Assembly: GCA_964634385.1 (NCBI GenBank)
Contig: CAZWIZ010000031.1
Location: forward strand, 1 to 7,564
Direction: 5' to 3'
DNA: 7,564 bases
Source: JAFGXW01 sp964634385
GTDB taxonomy: Bacteria > Bacillota_I > Bacilli_A > Izemoplasmatales > Izemoplasmataceae
Positions 1 through 6,206 of the stretch are shown piece after piece; position 1 is the stretch's first letter; every line of letters starts with the position of its first letter. The notes under the pieces were generated by a model, which was not told where the DNA came from, did no database searches, and saw nothing but the letters and a program-made list of their open reading frames with translations. A program made the translations under genes and the position numbers.

Positions 1-50
1 CCAATCTAATTTTACTATAAAAACGGTTATAAATCTAGTTAATTTGTAAT

Positions 51-76
51 AAAAAAGAGCGTTTAAGCTCTTTTTT
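51..76 (-). terminator. Rho-independent terminator after the pilin gene
   Basis: A perfect 10-bp inverted repeat (51-60 and 67-76, AAAAAAGAGC / GCTCTTTTTT) has a 6-base loop. Read on the minus strand it is a GAGC-core hairpin ending in a run of T, beginning 16 bases after the stop codon of the pilin gene. Because the arms are A/T tracts it would also work on the plus strand, so it may be shared with a converging gene to the left of the window. Nothing can be called in the 50 bases to the left. Confidence 0.85.
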
Positions 77-91
77 GATTTTGGTTAAATA

Positions 92-538
92 TTAGTCTGT
101 GTCAGCTGCTACGTGACTTCTATTATTCGCACTTGGAATACCAGCTGGCCATTCCCAAACTTTATCATCTGCGTCATTATCTCCAGCAGCTTCAAGTGTA
201 ACAGACCAACCATCATCACCATTGATTGCAACAATAGTAGCATTTTGAATAAAATAATCAACATCATCTTCATCATTACCCCAACTTATTCCATCAATAT
301 ATGGTTCAAGTTTTTCCCAAGAAAGTCCATTATCGTCAGTACATCCAACATCAGTTGTACTTGAGCAATACAATTTAGCTGCATTTTCCACTTGAATAGC
401 GTCATTTAAAACACCATCTTTTGTTGCATTTTCAATAATATTTCCAACTGCAGGAATACTGAATGCTGCTATAATTCCCATTACTACAATAACGATTAGT
501 AACTCAACAAGAGTTACCCCTTTATTATTTTTAATCAT
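92..538 (-). CDS. pilA: Type IV prepilin, probable major pilin
   Basis: This 148-residue class III prepilin would be processed by the prepilin peptidase and polymerised into the pilus. The leader is six residues plus Gly7 (MIKNNKG). The mature protein starts VTLVE, with the canonical Glu at position 5 (residue 12), followed by a hydrophobic helix to about residue 33. The globular part is very acidic and has two cysteines (C58, C66) eight residues apart, which could form a small surface disulfide. An AGGAGG Shine-Dalgarno lies 8 bases before the ATG (547-552). The gene follows pilC, has its own strong promoter, and is followed directly by a terminator. This arrangement fits a highly expressed major subunit. 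The major-subunit role is inferred from small size, position and promoter strength. A minor pseudopilin or a ComGC-like competence pilin is less likely but possible. Confidence 0.9.
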   Translation of the reverse strand: MIKNNKGVTLVELLIVIVVMGIIAAFSIPAVGNIIENATKDGVLNDAIQVENAAKLYCSSTTDVGCTDDNGLSWEKLEPYIDGISWGNDEDDVDYFIQNATIVAINGDDGWSVTLEAAGDNDADDKVWEWPAGIPSANNRSHVAADTD

Positions 539-583
539 TTTTCGTTCCTCCTAATTTTCTTTTTTTTATATTTATACCATGAA

Positions 584-602
584 ATAGTTTTTCAATAACT
601 AT
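584..602 (-). promoter_or_regulatory. Possible 5'-terminal stem-loop of the pilin mRNA
   Basis: On the minus strand ATAGTT and AACTAT form a perfect 6-bp stem around a 7-base loop. The expected transcription start, about seven bases past the -10 box at 609-614, is near 602, so the hairpin would lie right at the 5' end of the pilin transcript. Hairpins in this position are known to protect some abundant bacterial mRNAs from decay. The stem is A/T-rich and weak, so chance occurrence is possible. Confidence 0.3.
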
Positions 603-608
603 GTTTGT

Positions 609-637
609 AATATACCATTTAGAGCGCTCTAAGTCAA
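609..637 (-). promoter_or_regulatory. Sigma-A-type promoter of the pilin gene
   Basis: On the minus strand a TTGACT -35 box (632-637) and a TATATT -10 box (609-614) are separated by exactly 17 bases. A TG dinucleotide one base before the -10 makes it an extended -10. It reads toward the pilin start at 538 and leaves a leader of roughly 60 bases. It lies about 50 bases after the pilC stop, with no terminator visible between, so the pilin can be made from this promoter as well as by readthrough from the pilB-pilC unit. The octamer TATACCAT (plus strand) occurs over the -10 region (611-618) and again at 573-580. Confidence 0.75.
619..632. promoter_or_regulatory. 14-bp perfect palindrome in the pilin promoter spacer (operator candidate)
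   Basis: TTAGAGCGCTCTAA is perfectly self-complementary. It lies between the -10 and -35 boxes of the pilin promoter and touches the last base of the -35, so a bound dimer would block RNA polymerase. The AGCGCT centre resembles LacI-family operators, including the core of CcpA cre sites, but the flanks do not match cre well. No other copy was seen in this window, so the regulator is unknown. It is too short and loop-less to be a typical terminator. Confidence 0.5.
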
Positions 638-686
638 TGGAAAATCAATAATAAATCCCATAAAAACGCTTTAGATACCGTTAAGA

Positions 687-1910
687 CTAAATTTGTTGTG
701 TAAATGATAAACTTGGAAGCATTACAGCAAGTAACATTACAGTGATAAGTGAGAAGATAAAAAGCATTAAGATTGGCTCTATAGCTTTCTTAAGTCGCTC
801 AATTTTTACTTCGCTATCCTCATCATAAAAATTTGATAAATTCCTAAGCATCATCCCAAGTTCACCAGTTCTTTCACCAACACTAATCATTCTAGCAAAA
901 ACAACATCAACTGCATAATGATTTTCAAAAGCTTGACTCATATAGTCTCCAGCATTAACATTTTTTTGAGCTTGAACAATTAAATCTTTATAAATTTTAT
1001 TATTAAGAGTGTCATATGTTGTTGCTAATGAATCTTGTAGTGGCACATGATTATTTAACATTTGTGATAATGTAGAAGCTATTCTTGATAAATTATTTAA
1101 TTTTGTTATTTGGCCAAGAATTGGCATCTTAATAGCGATATATGATAAAAATGTTCTAAACTTACTGAAACGTTTTTTAGAAAATTTAAATAATATAACA
1201 AGTAAAGGTATTCCAACTATCATTTGAATAAGATTACGTTTCATAAAATTCCCTGCATCTATAAAGAATGCTGTCATTGCCGGCATTTCAACCCCATCAA
1301 CAGAATCAAACATATCAACAAAATTAGGCATTACAGCAAGCGTTAAGAAAATAGCAACACCAAATCCAACAACAATATATATCATTGGCATCATTAATGT
1401 TGATTTAATAGAAGCTTGTAAACGATATTGTGTTTCAAAGTAGTTAACAATATTTTTTACTGCCCCTTTTAAATCTCCTGTTTGTTCTCCAACAGCTACC
1501 ATTGAAACTAAAATTTCAGGAAAATCAGTTGGATATTCAGAATATGCATCAGCTAATGTTGATCCACTATTAACTTCGTAATATATTCCATATAAAATTC
1601 GTCTAATATTTTTATTAGTTTGTTGAGTCGCAAGCATTTCTGATGCTTCATTTAGTTTTACAGATGCATTTAATAAGGAAGCTAATTGTTTCAAATAAAA
1701 GATTAAATCTCTTTCAGAAATAACTGCTCCTAGAGTAATTCTATTAAACTGTTGCATAATAGATTTTCGTTCAAAAATTTCAATCGGTTTTAAAGACTGT
1801 TCAACTAAAAATCGTTTTACCATTGCTTTTGATGGAGCTTCAGTAATTCCTTTAATAATTTTACCATCTTTTAATCTTTTAGCACGATAACGATAATCAT
1901 AAATTTTCAT
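687..1910 (-). CDS. pilC: Type IV pilus inner-membrane platform protein PilC
   Basis: This 407-residue protein is the usual length for PilC/GspF. It is the polytopic membrane protein on which PilB acts to push pilins into the filament. Two T2SSF-type helical domains are visible, about residues 67-190 and 270-390. Each carries the family signature: GEQTG at 141-145 and GERTG at 345-349. Three hydrophobic segments lie near residues 171-193, 227-242 and 379-400. The N-terminal 60 residues form the short cytoplasmic extension common in PilC. The GAGGTG ribosome site (1917-1922) overlaps the pilB stop codon and the gap between genes is 11 bp, so translation is probably coupled to pilB. The ComGB homologue of competence systems is usually shorter, which favours PilC. 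Confidence 0.95.
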   Translation of the reverse strand: MKIYDYRYRAKRLKDGKIIKGITEAPSKAMVKRFLVEQSLKPIEIFERKSIMQQFNRITLGAVISERDLIFYLKQLASLLNASVKLNEASEMLATQQTNKNIRRILYGIYYEVNSGSTLADAYSEYPTDFPEILVSMVAVGEQTGDLKGAVKNIVNYFETQYRLQASIKSTLMMPMIYIVVGFGVAIFLTLAVMPNFVDMFDSVDGVEMPAMTAFFIDAGNFMKRNLIQMIVGIPLLVILFKFSKKRFSKFRTFLSYIAIKMPILGQITKLNNLSRIASTLSQMLNNHVPLQDSLATTYDTLNNKIYKDLIVQAQKNVNAGDYMSQAFENHYAVDVVFARMISVGERTGELGMMLRNLSNFYDEDSEVKIERLKKAIEPILMLFIFSLITVMLLAVMLPSLSFTQQI

Positions 1911-1921
1911 GTATTACACCT

Positions 1922-3610
1922 CTAATCTAAACTAATTCTCATTACTTCTTCGACTGTTGTTATTCCTTGTTTTACTTTTTCTAATCCGGCTTCAATTAGC
2001 ACTTTTGTTCCATTCTTTTTTGCTACTTCTAATATTTCATATTCATGAGCATGATTTGAAACTAATTTAACAATTGATTCATTAAAATCTAATATTTCAA
2101 AAATAGCTGTTCTTCCTTTATATCCTTTTTGAGCACACGCATCGCATCCTCTTGCTCGTCTAACTTTTTTAATTTCAATATTATGACGTTTAAAGATTGC
2201 TAATTCGTCTGCTGTTGGATCTTCTTCAACACTACAACTAGGACAAAGAACTTTAACAAGTCTTTGAGCAACAATACCACTTACTGAAGATGCAACTAAG
2301 AAAGCATCTATTCCCATATCAATTAAACGAGTAATAGTTTTTACAGCACTATTCGTATGAATTGTGCTTAAAACTAAATGTCCTGTAAGTGATGCTTTTA
2401 CAGCAATTTCTGCTGTTTCAGTATCACGAATTTCCCCAATCATTATAATATTTGGATCTTGACGTAAAATAGAACGTAGTGCATTTGCAAAAGTAAAATC
2501 AAGTTCAGGATTTACATTAACTTGGTTAACTCCTTCTAACTCAATTTCTACTGGGTCTTCTACTGTAATGATATTAACATCATCAGAGTTTAGTTGATCC
2601 AAAGAAGCATATAAAGTAGTTGTTTTACCACTACCAGTTGGTCCACTTACAAGTACAATTCCATTAGGTCTTTTAATTAGTTTTTCAAATATTTCTCTTT
2701 CGCTTCCCGTCAATCCTAAACGATCTAATCCCGCATTATCACGTGATAAATCAAGAACACGCATAACAGCTTTTTCACCACGAACTGTTGGAAGCATCGA
2801 AATACGAAGGTCAATAGGACGACCTTCTATAACTGTTTTAATACGACCATCTTGTGGTTTTCTAGTTTCAGTAATATCCATATGTGACATTACTTTTATA
2901 CGAGAAATTAATTTAGGTAAAATAACTTTTGGTAAAACTCTTTCAGTTGATAATACTCCATCAACACGATATCTAATTTTAAATTCAATATTAGCAGGAT
3001 CAATATGAATGTCTGATGCTTCCATTTTTACTGCTGTAAGTAGAATTTGATTAACAAGTTGAATAATTGGAGATTCATTTAAATCTTCTGAATTATCATT
3101 TAATAATTCTTCATAAAACTTTTCTGAATCCTTTTTTTCTTCCTTAACTTCAATCCCAAGAGATTTTAATGTTTTTGAAAATCCATAATAACGAGCTATT
3201 GCTGTTTCAATATCATTTTTAGTTGCTAATACAGTTTCAACATTCATTCCTGTTCGTAATCTTACATTTTCTATTGTTGGGAAATCAAGTGGGTCATTTG
3301 TCGCAATAACAATACGACGACCATGAATATTTATTGGCATTATTTTTGCTTTTGTAACAAAATTTTCATCCAGCAACTTCAAAACATTTTCATCGATATA
3401 AACCAATGAAATATTTATTCTTTTAATTCCTAAAGATTTTTCTAAAGCATCAACAATTTGTGAATCTGTTACATATCCAAATCTAATTAATGCCTCCCCT
3501 ATTTTTTCCCCTTTTTCTCTTTTGTGCAAGGCTTCACTTATTTGTTTTTCTGTTACTACTCCTTGTTCAAATAAAACGTCACCTAATCTTTTTTGTACAG
3601 TTCTAGCCAT
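1922..3610 (-). CDS. pilB: Type IV pilus assembly ATPase PilB with MshEN domain
   Basis: This 562-residue cytoplasmic hexameric ATPase powers pilus extension. An N-terminal MshEN (T2SSE_N) domain spans about residues 5-145. It is followed by an acidic linker (155-180) and the secretion ATPase core. Visible motifs are Walker A GPTGSGKT (323-330), the Asp box with VEDPVE (350-355), the Walker B region DPNIIMIGEIRD (385-396, Glu393), the His box around TGHLVLSTIHTN (409-420), and a zinc-type tetracysteine C456, C459, C489, C492. This last element is typical of PilB/GspE and absent from PilT. The full N-terminal domain distinguishes it from the shorter ComGA. RLGDVL at 8-13 and IGEAL at 37-41 resemble the two c-di-GMP-binding repeats of MshEN domains. 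An AAGGGGTG ribosome site lies 6 bases before the ATG. The gap to the upstream gene is 25 bp. Confidence 0.96.
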   Translation of the reverse strand: MARTVQKRLGDVLFEQGVVTEKQISEALHKREKGEKIGEALIRFGYVTDSQIVDALEKSLGIKRINISLVYIDENVLKLLDENFVTKAKIMPINIHGRRIVIATNDPLDFPTIENVRLRTGMNVETVLATKNDIETAIARYYGFSKTLKSLGIEVKEEKKDSEKFYEELLNDNSEDLNESPIIQLVNQILLTAVKMEASDIHIDPANIEFKIRYRVDGVLSTERVLPKVILPKLISRIKVMSHMDITETRKPQDGRIKTVIEGRPIDLRISMLPTVRGEKAVMRVLDLSRDNAGLDRLGLTGSEREIFEKLIKRPNGIVLVSGPTGSGKTTTLYASLDQLNSDDVNIITVEDPVEIELEGVNQVNVNPELDFTFANALRSILRQDPNIIMIGEIRDTETAEIAVKASLTGHLVLSTIHTNSAVKTITRLIDMGIDAFLVASSVSGIVAQRLVKVLCPSCSVEEDPTADELAIFKRHNIEIKKVRRARGCDACAQKGYKGRTAIFEILDFNESIVKLVSNHAHEYEILEVAKKNGTKVLIEAGLEKVKQGITTVEEVMRISLD

Positions 3611-3635
3611 TAACTACACCCCTTTAAATAATGGA

Positions 3636-4805
3636 TTAATGTTCTAAAGCAATTTCTTTTATTGGTGGATAAAATTCAAAAACAATTACTTTTTCATATG
3701 TTACAATTCCATCTACGTTTTTAATTGTTCTTTCTACTTCAACAATCATTCCGTTATATCCACTTTGTAAAATATTATTATTAGTTGTCGTTTGTGTAAT
3801 ATATTCAATTGGTATTTTATTAACAGAAACACTTATATCATCAACAAATTCTAATCCGTTTAATGTTAGTTTAGCTGTTGATTCACTAGTTTTAGTTAAA
3901 GTAAAATAATATTGTGAGTTATTTGGATTATAAAAAGAAAAACTATTCCCAATAATTTGATTAATATTTGAATTATGACCAAAATAAGGAAAAGTATTAA
4001 TATCGTAATTTGTATAATCAATTATTGGTATATAGTGCACTTCATTAACTGCAAAGTTAGTTGGTAATATTAATGCTAACATACCACCAGATAAAATAGT
4101 CATCTCACTATCTGACAAAACAGCATTAAATTTATCTACTATATCAAATAATTCTTTACTATTTACTAAAATTCTTGAATCAGAATATATTGTATCTATG
4201 CTAGTTACCATATCATCAATTGAAACATCTTCCGGTATTGATAAATCAATAGAACCTAATTCTACATAAGCAATAGTATCATCAATAACATAATCTTCTA
4301 ACCTTTTACTAGAAAAAGATTTCATGAGAGAAGCATCTTTTAGAACATCTCCAATTAACCGATCAATATCAAAATTATTCACATTTGCCGTTTCTAAGAA
4401 ATTAGAATCCTCAATTTCATTTATAATTTCTTGTCGAGCATCTCCCTGATATGTAACAACTAGTTCATTGGTTTCTCCTTCCGTAATATAGAAAACAGAA
4501 GTAGCGTAATCAAAATAAAATAATTCTCTATTAAATTCATAACTATATCCTTGATATGTTACTTCAAAAACGATCGTTTTATCACCAAGCCATCGATCTA
4601 TTCTTTCAATCATTCTCGCTTCAACATCATCTTCTTCAAGTCCACCTATATAAACGCTACCTAAAATTGTATCTTCTGGATATGTTCCAATTTTATAACC
4701 CTTTACCATATACCAAAAAACAAAAATAGAAGCTGCGGCAATAATAAAAATGATAATAGCATATAAATAAAATCCTAAACTACTATTCCTAAATTGTGAA
4801 TCCAT
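3636..4805 (-). CDS. Membrane-anchored VanW/G5-like protein heading the pilB-pilC operon
   Basis: This 389-residue protein has a short basic-poor N-terminus, one membrane helix (about residues 12-33) and a long ectodomain expected outside the membrane. Residues 40-75 (YPEDTILGSVYIGGL and following) look like the PG_binding_4/YoaR-type repeat that precedes VanW domains. Residues 225-320 align by eye with the VanW core. However, its usual G-G-G-I-C-Q-V-S signature appears as SGGMLALILP (239-248), without the cysteine. The C-terminus (about 345-385: SGYNG, VEVERT, FYPPIKEI) matches the G5-like tail of VanW proteins. The start was moved 14 codons in from a longer TTG-initiated reading frame (4847), because only this ATG has a strong ribosome site. 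Position as first gene of the unit suggests a role in pilus assembly or passage through the cell wall. That role is inference; the precise function is unknown. Confidence 0.75.
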   Translation of the reverse strand: MDSQFRNSSLGFYLYAIIIFIIAAASIFVFWYMVKGYKIGTYPEDTILGSVYIGGLEEDDVEARMIERIDRWLGDKTIVFEVTYQGYSYEFNRELFYFDYATSVFYITEGETNELVVTYQGDARQEIINEIEDSNFLETANVNNFDIDRLIGDVLKDASLMKSFSSKRLEDYVIDDTIAYVELGSIDLSIPEDVSIDDMVTSIDTIYSDSRILVNSKELFDIVDKFNAVLSDSEMTILSGGMLALILPTNFAVNEVHYIPIIDYTNYDINTFPYFGHNSNINQIIGNSFSFYNPNNSQYYFTLTKTSESTAKLTLNGLEFVDDISVSVNKIPIEYITQTTTNNNILQSGYNGMIVEVERTIKNVDGIVTYEKVIVFEFYPPIKEIALEH

Positions 4806-4810
4806 GTAAT

Positions 4811-4816
4811 CACCCC
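4811..4816 (-). promoter_or_regulatory. Ribosome binding site fixing the start of the VanW-like gene
   Basis: GGGGTG on the minus strand lies 5 bases before the ATG at 4803-4805. It is nearly the same site as that of pilB (AAGGGGTG). The upstream in-frame TTG at 4845-4847 has no such site and falls inside the promoter, next to its -10 box, so it cannot be the start. Confidence 0.8.
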
Positions 4817-4838
4817 GACTATTTTTATATTCACAACA

Positions 4839-4867
4839 ATTATACAATAATATGGCTACATTTACAA
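4839..4867 (-). promoter_or_regulatory. Promoter of the VanW-like/pilB/pilC operon
   Basis: On the minus strand a consensus TATAAT (4839-4844) is 17 bases from TTGTAA (4862-4867), a four-of-six match to the -35 consensus. Long A and T tracts just upstream of the -35 (4866-4887) would serve as an UP-like element. The start would be near 4832, giving a short leader that contains the GGGGTG site. Confidence 0.6.
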
Positions 4868-4887
4868 AAAAAATATGCCTTTTTTTT
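4866..4887. repeat. A8/T8 inverted tract between divergent promoters
   Basis: Eight A (4866-4873), six spacer bases and eight T (4880-4887) form a small inverted repeat between the divergent promoters. It may act as an UP element or as bent DNA. As a hairpin it has only A-T pairs and no stable core, so it is not called a terminator. Confidence 0.4.
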
Positions 4888-4903
4888 AAAACATTGCCTA
4901 ATA

Positions 4904-4932
4904 TTTACAAAATGTTATTTTAATGTTATAAT
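4904..4932 (+). promoter_or_regulatory. Promoter of the minor prepilin operon
   Basis: TTTACA (4904-4909, five of six to consensus) and TATAAT (4927-4932) are 17 bases apart, with a TG one base before the -10 (extended -10). It reads rightward to the prepilin start at 5001 and leaves a leader of about 60 bases. It is back-to-back with the minus-strand promoter at 4839-4867, about 36 bases separating the two -35 boxes. The decamer ATTTACAAAA is found over both -35 regions (4860-4869 and 4903-4912), which might reflect a shared regulator site or simply base composition. Confidence 0.7.
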
Positions 4933-4949
4933 TATATATAGTATTTTTA

Positions 4950-4967
4950 TACGTTATTCACAACGTA
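4950..4967. repeat. Small inverted repeat in the prepilin leader
   Basis: TACGTT (4950-4955) and AACGTA (4962-4967) are reverse complements separated by 6 bases. The element starts about ten bases after the expected transcription start. It could be an operator or an mRNA hairpin. It is short, so support is weak. Confidence 0.3.
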
Positions 4968-5000
4968 ATAATACAGTCATAATGTGAAGGGAGGTATAAT

Positions 5001-5567
5001 ATGTTACGTAATAATAAAGGTTTTTCTCTTATGGAATTACTCGCAGTCGTTTTTATTACAAGTTTCATTATTTGGCCTTTAACAACAAATTTAATTAAGA
5101 ACATTGAAATCAATTCTCTTCTTCATGATAGACGTAGTGCTGCTAGTATTGCTGATGGTACTATGTATGGATTGAACAAAATTGATTTTACTGATTTATT
5201 TTCAAAAGTTGAAGCTGCTAATAATACAGGATCTTACTATATTGAATTAAATGAAGATACTTGTTCTACATTGGATTCTACAGGTGATCAAGCTTTATGT
5301 GATCAAATATTTGCATCAATTTGGAATAATCTTACATTAGATAGTAGTCGCTATCGTGTTTTTATTTATGATTATAATCTTCCACAGTCTTCAATAGATA
5401 GCCTTTACGGTAATGATGTTATACCACTTGAAGTACGAAATGAAATTAATAATATTACTGCTTCTACTACACCCAACAGTAATTTATTAAGAGTAATGGT
5501 TTGGATTGAGTATTGTGATGATCCAGTTAGTAATACTATATTAGGCGGATTGTTATTTAATGATTAA
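5001..5567 (+). CDS. Minor type IV prepilin, PilV/GspI-like
   Basis: This 188-residue class III prepilin has a six-residue leader ending in Gly7. The mature start is FSLME, with the conserved Glu at position 5 (residue 12). Its hydrophobic helix runs to about residue 27 and includes an unusual Trp-Pro (25-26) near the end. The ectodomain has cysteines at 88, 100 and 172. The hydrophobic strand near the C-terminus (LLRVMVWIEY, 162-171) fits the closing beta strands of PilV/GspI-type minor pilins. A strong GGGAGG site (4989-4994) lies 6 bases before the ATG. It is first in the plus-strand operon and overlaps the next prepilin gene by 8 bp. Minor pilins of this type form part of the priming or tip complex. 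The exact subfamily is inferred from FSLME, size and gene order. Confidence 0.85.
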   Translation: MLRNNKGFSLMELLAVVFITSFIIWPLTTNLIKNIEINSLLHDRRSAASIADGTMYGLNKIDFTDLFSKVEAANNTGSYYIELNEDTCSTLDSTGDQALCDQIFASIWNNLTLDSSRYRVFIYDYNLPQSSIDSLYGNDVIPLEVRNEINNITASTTPNSNLLRVMVWIEYCDDPVSNTILGGLLFND

Positions 5568-6147
5568 TTCTCAAGTAAATTTAAATCAAAAGGGTGTAAC
5601 ATTAATTGAATTAATAATTTCTATTGTTGTAGGTAGTATCGTTATTTCGATGTTGATGTCAATTTTAGCAATGTCTATTAAAGCAAAAACCACTTTAGAT
5701 ATTACAAACTTAATGCTAAATGAAAGTTATGTTATATCAGAGACAATTCAATATAATATTTTTGATTTAGGTCCTCAAGAACTTGAATTGATTGAGGATT
5801 CAGAAACACAGACAGTAATACATATTACACATTTATATGACATTACCACAAACAATAATAATATTATCGAAAGAGATTATGGATCTCCAAATCCAATTGT
5901 AGATGAATTAATATATGATAAAGTAAATCAACAGATTACATATAATGGTGAATTATTGCATAGTGATAATGTTTATATTACAGAAGGATCTTCAATTGAA
6001 CTTATATCAATTGATAGTGATTCTTGTGATTTAGCTAATGAGCCCTGTGAAGAAGGGATTATAAAGTTAACCTTATTCATTAGTGTCGAGCTTAATAACG
6101 GTGGTATTATAAATCCTAAAGAGTTTATTACAACCATAATTATATAA
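5560..6147 (+). CDS. Minor type IV prepilin, PilW/GspJ-like
   Basis: This 195-residue class III prepilin has an 11-residue leader plus Gly12 (ending NLNQKG). The mature start is VTLIE, with Glu at position 5 (residue 17). A long hydrophobic helix runs to about residue 40. The ectodomain is acidic and Asn/Ile-rich, with two nearby cysteines (C156, C163) that could pair. Its ATG lies inside the end of the preceding prepilin gene (ATGATTAA overlap). Only a weak GGCGG sits upstream, 11 bases away, so translation is probably coupled to the first prepilin. A PilV-like gene, a PilW-like gene, then a PilX-like gene is the order seen in minor-pilin clusters. The PilW/GspJ label rests on order and leader, since the ectodomain has no motif I can recognise. 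Confidence 0.85.
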   Translation: MINSQVNLNQKGVTLIELIISIVVGSIVISMLMSILAMSIKAKTTLDITNLMLNESYVISETIQYNIFDLGPQELELIEDSETQTVIHITHLYDITTNNNNIIERDYGSPNPIVDELIYDKVNQQITYNGELLHSDNVYITEGSSIELISIDSDSCDLANEPCEEGIIKLTLFISVELNNGGIINPKEFITTIII

Positions 6148-6148
6148 T

Positions 6149-6177
6149 TTGATTTATGAGAAAAAATATGCTATAAT
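6149..6177 (+). promoter_or_regulatory. Promoter of the PilX-like surface protein gene
   Basis: TTGATT (6149-6154) and a consensus TATAAT (6172-6177) are separated by 17 bases, with TG one base before the -10. It starts within two bases of the end of the preceding prepilin gene. The start would be near 6184, leaving a leader of about 23 bases with GAGGTG at 6196-6201. The gene can therefore be transcribed independently of the two prepilins. Confidence 0.7.
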
Positions 6178-6206
6178 ATTATATTAAGATAATATGAGGT
6201 GATTAG

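Noticed and set aside
113..364. Plus-strand open frame of 83 codons opposite the pilin gene
   Set aside because: It is antisense to a clear prepilin and has no recognisable domain or ribosome site.
619..632. Palindrome as a terminator after pilC
   Set aside because: It has no loop and no following T tract in the right direction, and it sits inside a good promoter.
92..3610. Competence comG operon rather than a type IV pilus
   Set aside because: PilB has the full MshEN domain and tetracysteine, PilC is full length, and the gene arrangement with PilV/PilW/PilX-like minor subunits does not match comGA-comGG.
4806..4847. Upstream extension of the VanW-like protein by 14 codons from a TTG
   Set aside because: The TTG has no ribosome site and abuts the -10 box, while the internal ATG has GGGGTG at ideal spacing.
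4796..4987. Plus-strand open frame of 63 codons in the divergent intergenic region
   Set aside because: It overlaps the start of the VanW-like gene and both promoters, has no good ribosome site, and its composition is that of translated AT-rich noncoding DNA.
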